Shown piece by piece: positions 1 through 7,891 of a stretch of 64,000 nt of DNA (the first letter of the stretch is position 1; every line of letters starts with the position of its first letter). The stretch is from the NCBI RefSeq assembly GCF_027942295.1, contig NZ_CP101416.1, positions 4,016,501 through 4,080,500 of the forward strand, given 5' to 3'. The stretch is from Pseudanabaena sp. Chao 1811. GTDB taxonomy: Bacteria > Cyanobacteriota > Cyanobacteriia > Pseudanabaenales > Pseudanabaenaceae. The notes under the pieces were generated by a model. The model saw nothing but the letters and a program-made list of their open reading frames with translations. It made no database searches and was not told the DNA's origin. A program made the translations under genes and the position numbers.

Positions 1-1
1 T

Positions 2-988
2 TATGCCGATCCCCTTGGTAGTTCTAGTAATGTTCGGTTGGGATTTGAGAATCAATTCCTCAACTTCAATCCTTCTAACTCCAATACTTCAGCCGCTAAC
101 TCGGTTAACCTTTACAAGCTACTTTATATTTTCCCTGTAGCTGATAAGTTGACGATGTTCGCAGGTTCTAATGCGGAAGTTTCTGATGCTTTCCCAGCGA
201 TCAGTCCTTTTGCTAGTGAAGGTCAAGGCTCTATCTCCCGTTTTGGTCAAGGGTTAAATGCTGCTACCCGTGTATCTGGAGGTACATCTGGTACGGGTCT
301 AGCTGCGGCTGTTGGTTTCATCTGGACTCCCTCCGATAAGGTTGATTTTCGAGCTTTATACGGCAGTGTTAACTCGGCGATCCCTGCTAACAATCCCAAT
401 ACTTTGCTTGGTGCAGGTTTCTTTGGTGGTAGTACCGTTGCTGCTGCTCAGTTAACCCTCAAACCTACTTCCAATCTAGATATTGGACTCAACTATGCCA
501 ATAGCTATCACCAGATCAATATCTTGGGAACTGGCCTAGCTTCCGCAGACATTGGGGCAATTAATGGAGGCGTACTAGCTGACCCTATCAAAATGAATTC
601 TATCGGTTCAACTTTGACATGGCGAATTACTCCCAAGATTGCCTTTAATCTATCTGGCGCATGGATCTTTTCCAATCTTACTAATAAGGATGCTTCCACA
701 ACCTTTACTAGTTGGATGACTGGATTCCATTTTAGTGATGTCTTTAAGGAAGGCAACACGGCTGGTATTCTCTTTGGTCAGCCTCTAGCACGTAATGCAG
801 TTGGTGGTATTGCTACAATTCCAGCTGGCGCTACTGCAACTCCATACCATTTAGAAGGTTATTTCAATTTTAAGTTGTCTAACAATATCAGTATTACCCC
901 AGGTGTATTCTTTGTGTTTAATCCAGAGGGTATCAATAATGCACCTACAGCAACAGTTGGTGTAGTTCGGACAACATTTACGTTCTAA
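2..988 (+). CDS. C-terminal part of an outer-membrane porin (cyanobacterial SomA/OprB-type), cut by left edge
   Basis: The frame is open from the left edge, so the start and any signal peptide and SLH domain lie outside the window. The visible part alternates short polar and hydrophobic stretches typical of beta-barrel strands (for example GLNYANSYHQINIL and ITPGVFFVFNPEGI) and ends in TFTF, with the C-terminal aromatic residue usual for outer-membrane beta-barrels. Cyanobacterial porins of this class carry solutes or inorganic ions across the outer membrane. It lies 115 bp upstream of an ABC importer permease on the same strand. A porin inside the transporter operon is known from the Synechocystis cmp bicarbonate cluster. 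The porin class is supported; the substrate is inferred from context. Confidence 0.8.
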   Translation, partial: YADPLGSSSNVRLGFENQFLNFNPSNSNTSAANSVNLYKLLYIFPVADKLTMFAGSNAEVSDAFPAISPFASEGQGSISRFGQGLNAATRVSGGTSGTGLAAAVGFIWTPSDKVDFRALYGSVNSAIPANNPNTLLGAGFFGGSTVAAAQLTLKPTSNLDIGLNYANSYHQINILGTGLASADIGAINGGVLADPIKMNSIGSTLTWRITPKIAFNLSGAWIFSNLTNKDASTTFTSWMTGFHFSDVFKEGNTAGILFGQPLARNAVGGIATIPAGATATPYHLEGYFNFKLSNNISITPGVFFVFNPEGINNAPTATVGVVRTTFTF

Positions 989-1102
989 GACTTTTTATCT
1001 TTGACGGTTTATAAGCTATTCAAGATAGCTTATAAACCGTGGTTACGAAGAATAACTTTAATTAATCATCAACATACAGTAAAGAGCAGGAGCAGCAAGT
1101 TT

Positions 1103-1945
1103 ATGGCAGCAAGTATTGGTAATCGTAACGGTAGCTTTGGGCGATCGCTATCAAAATTTTGGGAAAAGAATGCTCAGAATTGGGCGCTCCCAATTGTTGG
1201 AATTCTTGGATTTCTCATTGTTTGGCAACTGCTTACTTGGACTGGTTTACTCAAGTTGCCCGGTCCTTGGGATATCATGGCTGAAAAGTCCACTCGTAAC
1301 CTATTGCTTTATCCATTCTTTGATCGCGGTGGTACTGATAAAGGACTATTCTGGCAGACTCTCGCTAGCTTTGAGCGTGTTGCAAAGGGCTACTCAATCG
1401 CAGCGATCGTGGGTATTAGTGTAGGGATTTTAGTTGGCACTAATGCGGTTATTGATAAAGCGCTCGATCCATTGTTCCAATTTTTGCGAACAGTACCTCC
1501 TCTTGCGTGGGTTCCGATCGCACTTGCTGCTCTCCGTCAAAACGAACCTGCCGCATTATTCGTTATCTTCATCACTGCTGTTTGGCCGATCCTGTTAAAT
1601 ACTGCTGTTGGCGTTAAGCAAATTCCCCAAGACTATCGCAACGTTTCGCGAGTACTGCAACTTTCTAAGCAAAAGTACTTCTTCAAGATTTTGATTCCTT
1701 CGGCATTGCCCTATATCTTCACTGGTTTACGTATTTCCATCGGTCTCGCATGGCTGGCAATTATTGCTGCGGAAATCATCATGTCAGGTATTGTTGGTAT
1801 CGGCTTCTTCATCTGGAACTCCTACACCAATGACAAGGTGGGTGAAGTTATCTTGGCTCTGGTATACATCGGTGCTGTTGGCTTGATTCTTGATCGCGCC
1901 GTTGCATGGCTCCAAAATGTAATTTTGCCTGAAGAACAGAAGTAG
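1103..1945 (+). CDS. ABC importer permease, CmpB/NrtB family (bicarbonate or nitrate)
   Basis: This is an inner-membrane permease of about 280 residues. The frame is open back to 1001, but ATG 1103 is preferred because AGGAG lies at 1088-1092, ten bases upstream, and the protein then begins MAASIGNRNG. Hydrophobic segments follow, with the EAA-type cytoplasmic loop that contacts the ATPase around YRNVSRVLQLSKQKYFFKIL and the conserved GLRISIGLAWLAIIAAE segment. It is followed by a CmpC/NrtC-type and a CmpD/NrtD-type ATPase, so it is the permease of that importer. Nitrate and bicarbonate versions are close paralogues. The porin neighbour favours bicarbonate, but the sequence alone does not settle it. 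The binding protein (CmpA/NrtA) is not in the window. Confidence 0.9.
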   Translation: MAASIGNRNGSFGRSLSKFWEKNAQNWALPIVGILGFLIVWQLLTWTGLLKLPGPWDIMAEKSTRNLLLYPFFDRGGTDKGLFWQTLASFERVAKGYSIAAIVGISVGILVGTNAVIDKALDPLFQFLRTVPPLAWVPIALAALRQNEPAALFVIFITAVWPILLNTAVGVKQIPQDYRNVSRVLQLSKQKYFFKILIPSALPYIFTGLRISIGLAWLAIIAAEIIMSGIVGIGFFIWNSYTNDKVGEVILALVYIGAVGLILDRAVAWLQNVILPEEQK

Positions 1946-2028
1946 TACCCCCCTTAGTCCCCCCTTGAAAGGGGGGAGAAAAGAAATCTTATTCCCTCCC
2001 CTTTCAAGGTGAGGGTTAGGGAGGGGTT
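1946..2028. repeat. C/G-rich double-hairpin repeat between importer genes
   Basis: Two short inverted repeats lie in tandem: CCCCCCTT/AAGGGGGG, then CCCTCCCCTTTC and its G-rich partner, ending in GGGAGGGGTT. A related element lies at 42727-42801 with the same order of arms. It sits directly after the permease stop and may attenuate or stabilise the operon mRNA; that role is inferred. Confidence 0.7.
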
Positions 2029-2063
2029 AAAAAAGTTTTATAAAACGAATGGAGAATTTTAAA

Positions 2064-4061
2064 ATGCAGGATTTTGTTTTAGTCGATCAGGTAGAGAGAA
2101 CATTTCCCTTAGGCGGTGGAAAAGAATATATTGCCCTCAAAGGAATTGACCTCCAAATAAGAAAAGGTGAATTTATCTCTCTCATCGGTCACTCTGGTTG
2201 TGGCAAGTCCACCTTGCTAAACATGATTGCAGGTTTGGACTTACCCAGTGGCGGCGTGGTCATGCTCGAAGATGAGCGCGTAACTCGTCCCGGTCCCGAT
2301 CGCATGGTGGTATTTCAAAACTATTCGCTCTTGCCTTGGCTATCGGTGCGCGAAAATGTGGCTCTTGCCGTTGACGAAGTGCTTTCCCATTTGCCCAAGG
2401 GTGAGCGTCATGATTTAGTTGAGCGCTATGTCAACATGGTGGGACTTGCCCATGCGATCGATAAGCCGCCCACCCAGCTATCAGGTGGGATGCGCCAGCG
2501 GGTAGCGATCGCTCGTGCTTTAGCTGTTCGTCCGAAATTGCTACTCCTTGATGAACCCTTTGGAGCGTTGGATGCGCTGACTCGCGGTAACTTGCAAGAG
2601 AAGTTGATGCAGATCTGTAATGAAGACCAGATCACCGCCGTAATGGTTACCCACGATGTCGATGAAGCTGTATTACTTAGCGATCGCATTGTGATGTTGA
2701 CCAATGGACCTGCCTCGAAAATTGGCAATATCCTCGAAGTGGATATTCCCCGTCCCCGTCAACGCATGGAAGCGGTCAATCATCCTAGTTACTACAGCCT
2801 TCGTAGTGAAATCATTTACTTCTTGAACCAACAAAAGCGTGTCAAGAAGTTGAATGCTCGCAAGGTTACCACTGTAGCAAAACATGGTTTGGAAAAAGTC
2901 AACCTCGAAATCGGCTTTGTTCCCTTAACTGCCTGTGCGCCGATCGCTGTCGCTAAGGAAAAAGGCTTCTTTGAAAAGCATGGTCTGGATGAAGTTTCCC
3001 TCGTTCGTGAAACCAGTTGGCGCGGCATTGTTGATGGTATTTCTGGCGGCTATCTTGATGCGGCGCAAATGCCTTCAGGTTTACCAATGTGGCTCACCCT
3101 CGGTGGTGCTGGCGCTTGCAAGCCCATCGTCACGGCTCTAACCATGACCCGCAACGGTAACGCCATTACCCTCGATAAGCATTTCTACGATCGCGGCATT
3201 CATACCCTCGCCGATTTCAAAGCGATGTTGCAAAGTACTCGCGATCGTCAACACCGCATGGGTGTAGTCCATCCCTCATCAATGCACAATCTCCTGCTCC
3301 GTTATTGGCTTGCCGCAGGTGGCATCGACCCCGATCTCGATGTGGAACTCAAAACCATTCCTCCTGCCCAAATGGTTGTTGACCTCAAAGCAGGTAGTAT
3401 CGATGGATTCTGCGTTGGCGAACCTTGGAACTTCCGAGCCGCCATGGAAAATATCGGCTTCACCGTGGCAACTGACCTCGAAATCTGGAATGGTCACCCC
3501 GGGAAAGTTCTTGGTGTTCGAGAAGACTGGGCAAATGCCTATCCCAACACCCATATCGCTCTCGTTAAGGCATTGCTAGAAGCTTGCATGTACTGTGCTG
3601 ATCCCAATAATGCTGAAGAGATCCGCCAGATTCTTTCCCGTCGCGCCTATGTCAGCACCAATGTTAATTACATCCATTTGGGCAACCCTGATGATGTCAC
3701 CTGTGCGCTTGACACCCCCATGCGCGAACCTGCTCACCACCAGTTCTATGGTGCTGGTGTTAACCGCCCGAGCCGTTCGGAGCATCTCTGGCACATTACC
3801 CAGATGGCGCGTTGGGGCGATGTTCCCTTCCCTCGTAACTGGGTAGAAGTATTAGAGAAAACCTGTCGCGTCGGCGTATTTAGTACCGCCGCCCGTGAGT
3901 TGGGTCTAACAGACATCACCTACAGCCGCAATGCAATTCAACTCTTTGATGATATTCCCTTTAATGCTGAAGATCCCATTGGCTATCTCAACCATCTAGA
4001 CATTAAGCGCAATATCACGATGGCAGAAATTGCGATGGAATCAGTACGAATGGTTGCTTAG
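2064..4061 (+). CDS. ABC ATPase fused to a solute-binding-like domain, CmpC/NrtC family
   Basis: The two-domain protein has about 665 residues. Residues 1-260 are an ABC ATPase: Walker A GHSGCGKST at 42-50, signature LSGGMRQRVAIARAL, Walker B LLLLDEPFGALD and the H-loop MVTHDVDEA. From about 280 to the end is a domain resembling the periplasmic binding protein (LEIGFVPLTACAPIAVAKEKGFF, then GFCVGEPWN and WNGHPGKVLGVREDW). In this family it stays in the cytoplasm and acts as a regulatory substrate sensor. ATG 2064 is chosen over ATG 2049 because GGAG at 2051-2054 is correctly spaced only for 2064. The fusion is diagnostic of CmpC or NrtC and excludes cyanate and sulfonate systems, which lack it. 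Confidence 0.93.
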   Translation: MQDFVLVDQVERTFPLGGGKEYIALKGIDLQIRKGEFISLIGHSGCGKSTLLNMIAGLDLPSGGVVMLEDERVTRPGPDRMVVFQNYSLLPWLSVRENVALAVDEVLSHLPKGERHDLVERYVNMVGLAHAIDKPPTQLSGGMRQRVAIARALAVRPKLLLLDEPFGALDALTRGNLQEKLMQICNEDQITAVMVTHDVDEAVLLSDRIVMLTNGPASKIGNILEVDIPRPRQRMEAVNHPSYYSLRSEIIYFLNQQKRVKKLNARKVTTVAKHGLEKVNLEIGFVPLTACAPIAVAKEKGFFEKHGLDEVSLVRETSWRGIVDGISGGYLDAAQMPSGLPMWLTLGGAGACKPIVTALTMTRNGNAITLDKHFYDRGIHTLADFKAMLQSTRDRQHRMGVVHPSSMHNLLLRYWLAAGGIDPDLDVELKTIPPAQMVVDLKAGSIDGFCVGEPWNFRAAMENIGFTVATDLEIWNGHPGKVLGVREDWANAYPNTHIALVKALLEACMYCADPNNAEEIRQILSRRAYVSTNVNYIHLGNPDDVTCALDTPMREPAHHQFYGAGVNRPSRSEHLWHITQMARWGDVPFPRNWVEVLEKTCRVGVFSTAARELGLTDITYSRNAIQLFDDIPFNAEDPIGYLNHLDIKRNITMAEIAMESVRMVA

Positions 4062-4168
4062 TTCCTTTCAACTAGACCAAAATGATGGGTTACGCGATCG
4101 CTAACCCATCCTACGTTTAACAACCTACTTACTTTCACAACCAATTTTTCAAAGAGAGCAAAAAGAAC

Positions 4169-5005
4169 ATGACCCAAACCATTCTCGAACATACAAACCA
4201 AATCGCCCAAATCCCCCCTCAAGAATCTTTCCTTCGCATTGAAAATGTTTCCAAGATTTATCCTACGCCCAAGGGTGAATATGTTGTTCTTAAGGATGTC
4301 AATCTGCATATCCAAGAAGGCGAATTTATTTGTTTGATTGGTCACTCTGGCTGCGGCAAATCAACGCTCTTGAACATGGTGGGTGGCTTCTCCAAACCAT
4401 CCATTGGCGAAGTAACAGTTAATGGCAAACTAATTACCAAACCAGGTCCCGATCGCATGGTGGTGTTTCAAGGCTACGCGCTATTACCTTGGCTAACGGT
4501 TTACGAAAATGTCATGCTTGCCGTTGACTCCGTTAACCCCAATCTCTCTAAGAGCGAAAAAAATGATATCGTGCGTCATCACCTCGCTATGGTGGGCTTG
4601 AGTGAAGCTGCGGAGAAAAAGCCAACCCAAATTTCAGGGGGGATGAAGCAACGGGTATCGATCGCTAGAGCCTTGGCAATCCGTCCTGAAGTTCTCATCC
4701 TTGATGAACCCTTTGGCGCATTAGACGCAATTACCAAAGAGGAACTGCAAGAGGAACTATTACAAATTTGGACAGAGCATCGCTGCACAGTATTGATGAT
4801 TACTCACGATATTGATGAAGCGCTCTTCCTAGCCGATCGCCTAGTGATGATGACCAACGGGCCTGCGGCGAATATTGGTGAAATCATGCGGATTCCTTTC
4901 CCTCGTCCTCGCGATCGCGCCCAAATCATGGAAGATCCTTTATATTATGATCTCAGAAATACGGCTCTAGACTTTCTATACAACCGTTTTGCCCATGATG
5001 AGTAA
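4169..5005 (+). CDS. ABC ATPase subunit, CmpD/NrtD family
   Basis: This 278-residue ABC ATPase has Walker A GHSGCGKST at 58-66, signature ISGGMKQRVSIARAL, Walker B VLILDEPFGALDA and H-loop MITHDIDEA. It lacks the C-terminal binding domain of the preceding gene, as expected for the second, shorter ATPase of the heterodimeric pair in Cmp and Nrt importers. A GAGAGC stretch lies about ten bases upstream of the ATG. The 107 bp gap after the first ATPase gene holds a small GCGATCGC-centred hairpin. Its 3' end overlaps the next frame. The role as an importer motor is secure; bicarbonate versus nitrate is open. Confidence 0.93.
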   Translation: MTQTILEHTNQIAQIPPQESFLRIENVSKIYPTPKGEYVVLKDVNLHIQEGEFICLIGHSGCGKSTLLNMVGGFSKPSIGEVTVNGKLITKPGPDRMVVFQGYALLPWLTVYENVMLAVDSVNPNLSKSEKNDIVRHHLAMVGLSEAAEKKPTQISGGMKQRVSIARALAIRPEVLILDEPFGALDAITKEELQEELLQIWTEHRCTVLMITHDIDEALFLADRLVMMTNGPAANIGEIMRIPFPRPRDRAQIMEDPLYYDLRNTALDFLYNRFAHDE

Positions 5006-5900
5006 TGCTCTCACTCCTAGCCCCTCTCCGAATAAGAGAGGGGAACAAGACCATCGGATCGAGTTTGCGGATCGCCTTGCGGTAATTGCAACAATGCACC
5101 GTAAAGAATTAGCGATCGCCCCAATTCTCCAAACATCATTAGGAGTTAAAGTTACCGTACCGCAGAATTTTGACAGCGATCGCTTTGGTACATTTACCCG
5201 CGATATTGAGCGTCCTGCCAATCAAATTGAAACTGCAAAAATTAAGGCTGAGAAAGCTTTAGAGATAATTGATGCAAATATAGCGATCGCCAGTGAAGGT
5301 AGTTTCTTTCCCCATCCCATCTTAGGACTTCCCTACAATCGTGAAATAGTTTTACTACTAGATAAAAAACATGATTTCACCGTTTATGGAGAAGCAATCT
5401 CCACCGATACAAACTTTCGTTATCAAGAAATTTCTAGCTATGATCAAGCCTACGAATTTGCTCTCAAAATAGGCTTTCCCGATCATGCAGTTGTATTGAT
5501 GCCCGATGCTCAAACTTCTGCCAAGGAAACTATTTTTAAAGGCATTAATTCGGAAAATTTGTTGAGGAATACAGTTAGGGAACTGCTAAATATATCATCA
5601 ACAATTCACATTGAAACTGATATGCGAGCGCTCTATAATCCCACGCGCATGAAAAATATTGCGAAGGCAACTGAAGATCTGGTTCGGAAGCTAGGGCAAC
5701 TTTGCCCCAATTGCAATTTTGTGAATTTCGATGTAGTAGAAAAACTAAAGGGCTTACCCTGTCAGTTTTGTAATTTACCAACTCAATCTACTCGCGCTCA
5801 TTTGTATCAATGCTCTCGTTGTAAATTTCAGCGAGAGCAAATATTCCCTGAGGGAAAACAATTCGCCGATCCGATGCATTGCTCCTATTGCAATCCTTGA
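4995..5900 (+). CDS. DUF6671-like protein with C-terminal zinc-ribbon cysteines
   Basis: The conserved part begins around ADRLAVIATMHRKELAIAP and continues with GVKVTVPQNFDSDRFGTFTRDIERP and ASEGSFFPHP, a pattern I associate with the DUF6671 family of unknown function. The C-terminus carries CxxC pairs (CPNC, CQFC, CSRC, CSYC) that form two probable zinc ribbons. ATG 4995 overlaps the end of the preceding ATPase gene by about 11 bases, which suggests translational coupling. The first roughly 17 codons read through a C-rich inverted repeat (LTPSPSPNKRGEQ), so the native start may have been lost. A real link to importer function is only inferred from position. Confidence 0.7.
   Translation: MMSNALTPSPSPNKRGEQDHRIEFADRLAVIATMHRKELAIAPILQTSLGVKVTVPQNFDSDRFGTFTRDIERPANQIETAKIKAEKALEIIDANIAIASEGSFFPHPILGLPYNREIVLLLDKKHDFTVYGEAISTDTNFRYQEISSYDQAYEFALKIGFPDHAVVLMPDAQTSAKETIFKGINSENLLRNTVRELLNISSTIHIETDMRALYNPTRMKNIAKATEDLVRKLGQLCPNCNFVNFDVVEKLKGLPCQFCNLPTQSTRAHLYQCSRCKFQREQIFPEGKQFADPMHCSYCNP
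5008..5046. repeat. C-rich inverted repeat inside the start region of the DUF6671 gene
   Basis: The arms CCCCTCTC and GAGAGGGG enclose CGAATAA. Read in frame it gives TPSPSPNKRGE, a peptide typical of such repeats captured inside cyanobacterial reading frames. It resembles the C/G-rich repeats at 1946-2028 and 42727-42801 in composition but is shorter. Confidence 0.65.
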
Positions 5901-5904
5901 AACT

Positions 5905-5939
5905 AATCAACAAGAAGTGTCAAGCACTTCTTGTTGATT
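5905..5939. terminator. Bidirectional hairpin terminator
   Basis: A 15-base perfect stem (AATCAACAAGAAGTG) with a five-base loop ends in a T-rich tract on the plus strand. It lies exactly between the convergent genes ending at 5900 and 5940, so it probably serves both. Confidence 0.75.
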
Positions 5940-6368
5940 TTAACTATCTCCATAACTGATTGCTCCTGTGTAGAGATATCCATAGAAAGCCGCAACAGCG
6001 ATCGCTATACTCACTCCTACTAGCCAAGGTCGGATATTTTTTGGCGCTTTCCCCACAATTTGTTCTCCCATAATCCATCCCAAATATCCACCAAATAAAG
6101 CGCCGTAGAGAGGCATATGGATAAAGTTATTGTACCAACCATATTTAGCATTTGCACCTTGGCTCAAGTTCCATACAGTGCCTAAAATGCCTGTAGCCAC
6201 AACAGTTCCCCATAATGCACCTAGACAATTCCATTTTGTTTTGTAAAACTTTAATGAGCGATAAACGACAAAGTTAATCACAAAAATCAAGCAGGAAAGA
6301 AGTACTAAACCTACTGATAAATTAATCAAAACAGAGAAAATTGCAAAACCAAACATAGCTGTTTCCAA
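5940..6368 (-). CDS. Small four-helix membrane protein of unknown function
   Basis: I do not recognise this 142-residue protein. It has about four hydrophobic segments: VLINLSVGLVLLSCLIF near the start, a second at LWGTVVATGILGTVW, a third at MPLYGALFGGYLGWIMG and a fourth at VGVSIAIAVAAFYGYLY. Most of the protein is therefore in a membrane. The first ATG (6368) is used; a second ATG four codons on is possible. It converges with the DUF6671 gene across a shared terminator and has a long repeat-filled upstream region. No catalytic motif is visible. Confidence 0.6.
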   Translation of the reverse strand: METAMFGFAIFSVLINLSVGLVLLSCLIFVINFVVYRSLKFYKTKWNCLGALWGTVVATGILGTVWNLSQGANAKYGWYNNFIHMPLYGALFGGYLGWIMGEQIVGKAPKNIRPWLVGVSIAIAVAAFYGYLYTGAISYGDS

Positions 6369-6509
6369 TCGTCAGGTACATTTTGAGCAGAAAACAAATC
6401 GATCGCATTGAGCTAATTATTGTTAAGCATCCAGTCTAGTTCTGAGATTTCGAGATTGCCATAAGTATCTGGTTGCAAATTAGCAACTTTCAACATTTGC
6501 CTCCTAATT

Positions 6510-6626
6510 TTAACGTGAGCTCGATAACGCCATTTGCGCGGCGCTTTGCGCCGCACAAATGGCGAAAAATGGTAAAAATCGCTTAGCGATTTTTACCATT
6601 TTTCGCCTTCGTCGAACTGACGTTAA
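6510..6626. repeat. 117-bp MITE-like element with terminal inverted repeats, copy 1
   Basis: The ends are TTAACGTGAGCTCGA and, read from the other side, TTAACGTCAGTTCGA. Two palindromes sit inside: one with core GCGGCGCTTTGCGCCGC flanked by CGCCATTTG, the other AATGGTAAAAATCGC and its complement. A nearly identical 117-bp copy lies in the opposite orientation at 38640-38756, and a relative with other cores at 22999-23149. It encodes nothing. It occupies the 458-bp gap between the membrane protein gene and ddl. Confidence 0.85.
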
Positions 6627-6672
6627 TTTTATTGCTATAGCAAGCGCAAGGTTACTTAGAACATAAAATAAC

Positions 6673-6701
6673 AAATGCAAGTAGCGGCGCTACTTGCATT
6701 T
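6673..6701. repeat. Perfect hairpin upstream of ddl
   Basis: AAATGCAAGTAGC is followed by its exact reverse complement after a three-base loop. Apart from this and the two MITE-like sequences I see nothing else in 6369-6826. Confidence 0.6.
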
Positions 6702-6797
6702 GGGGTTATCTATCTCTTTCGTTGCTATATTACCTAAAATCATCACCTAAAAAACTAATGTCATGACTTTGAGGTAAAGTATTCAATACTTAAGTTT

Positions 6798-6820
6798 TAA
6801 CGTCAGCTTGACGAGGGTGT
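6798..6820 (+). repeat. Solo end of the TTAACGTCAG element, upstream of ddl
   Basis: TTAACGTCAGCTTGACGAGG closely matches the terminal sequence of the elements at 6510-6626 and 38640-38756. The GAGG within it (6813-6816) is the probable ribosome binding site of ddl, so a repeat end may supply the translation signal. Confidence 0.5.
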
Positions 6821-6826
6821 TTACTG

Positions 6827-7891
6827 ATGACGGGTGTGATAGATTTAAAGGCAAAATCTCCTCTTTATGTCGGTTTGCTATTTGGTGGACAGTCAGGTGA
6901 ACATGATGTCTCCATCACATCGGCAAAAGCGATCGCCTCCGCCCTCAGTCAAAACTCACGTTATCAATTACAGCCATTTTATATTCAACGCGATGGCACA
7001 TGGCGCAGTCCTGATATATCCCAGCAGGTTTTAGAATCTGGCAAAGCCTTACAGGATTCAGAATTATTAACCAATGCTGCTTTTTTCTTGCCGACGGAAG
7101 TACAGCAAGTCGATCTCTGGTTTCCAGTCCTACATGGACCAAATGGCGAGGATGGTACGGTACAGGGACTATTACAATTGATGCACAAGCCCTACGTGGG
7201 TAATGGGGTGCTTGCCTCATCAGTGGGAATGGATAAGATCGCAATGAAGGCAATTTTTGCAAATGCGGGTTTACCGCAGGTCAAGTATGTAGCGCTAAAT
7301 CGTTGGCAATGGCAACAGGATGAGCTAGCTTGGAGTGAGCATATTGAAGCCACGCTCGGTTATCCCTGCTTTGTGAAGCCTTCTAATCTTGGCTCGTCGG
7401 TGGGGATTTCTAAGGTGCGCGATCGCCAACAGCTAAAAGATGCGATCGCTAGTGCCACTAGCTATGATCCACGCATCATCATTGAGCAAGGCGTAACAGC
7501 TCGTGAGATCGAATGTGCTGTCCTTGGTAATGAGCAACCCCAAGCTTCAGCGATCGGTGAGATTACTTTCACTAGCGATTTCTACGATTACGAAACTAAG
7601 TACACCGCAGGTAAGGCGGATCTAATTATCCCTAGCAAGTTGCCTGATAACGTAACTCAAGCAGTCCAGTCAATGGCAGTAAAAGCTTTTCAAACGGTAG
7701 CAGGTTCAGGTCTAGCCAGAGTTGATTTCTTCTATGTGGAAGCGACGGGAACTGTATTAATCAATGAGATTAATACTTTCCCAGGGTTTACTGCGCTGAG
7801 TATGTATCCCAAATTGTGGGAGTACTCTGGTATTCCTTTTACAGAATTATGCGATCGGCTTGTAGAGTTGGCACTAGAGAAACATGCTTAA
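6827..7891 (+). CDS. ddl: D-alanine--D-alanine ligase
   Basis: Ddl joins two D-alanines with ATP in the cytoplasm to make the dipeptide used in peptidoglycan precursors. The 354 residues match the usual family length. The N-terminal motif GGQSGEHDVSI (around 20-30) and the ATP-grasp core are visible: GYPCFVKPSNLGSSVGISKV, the grasp loop GKADLIIPSKL, and the metal-binding EINTFPGFTALSMYPKLW near the end. ATG 6827 is preceded by GAGG at 6813-6816. The last eight bases overlap the next gene, an unusual partner for a cell-wall enzyme. Confidence 0.96.
   Translation: MTGVIDLKAKSPLYVGLLFGGQSGEHDVSITSAKAIASALSQNSRYQLQPFYIQRDGTWRSPDISQQVLESGKALQDSELLTNAAFFLPTEVQQVDLWFPVLHGPNGEDGTVQGLLQLMHKPYVGNGVLASSVGMDKIAMKAIFANAGLPQVKYVALNRWQWQQDELAWSEHIEATLGYPCFVKPSNLGSSVGISKVRDRQQLKDAIASATSYDPRIIIEQGVTAREIECAVLGNEQPQASAIGEITFTSDFYDYETKYTAGKADLIIPSKLPDNVTQAVQSMAVKAFQTVAGSGLARVDFFYVEATGTVLINEINTFPGFTALSMYPKLWEYSGIPFTELCDRLVELALEKHA

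Noticed and set aside
1001-1102. Longer N-terminus for the permease gene
   Set aside because: No ribosome binding site before 1001, basic non-conserved residues, and AGGAG ideally placed for ATG 1103.
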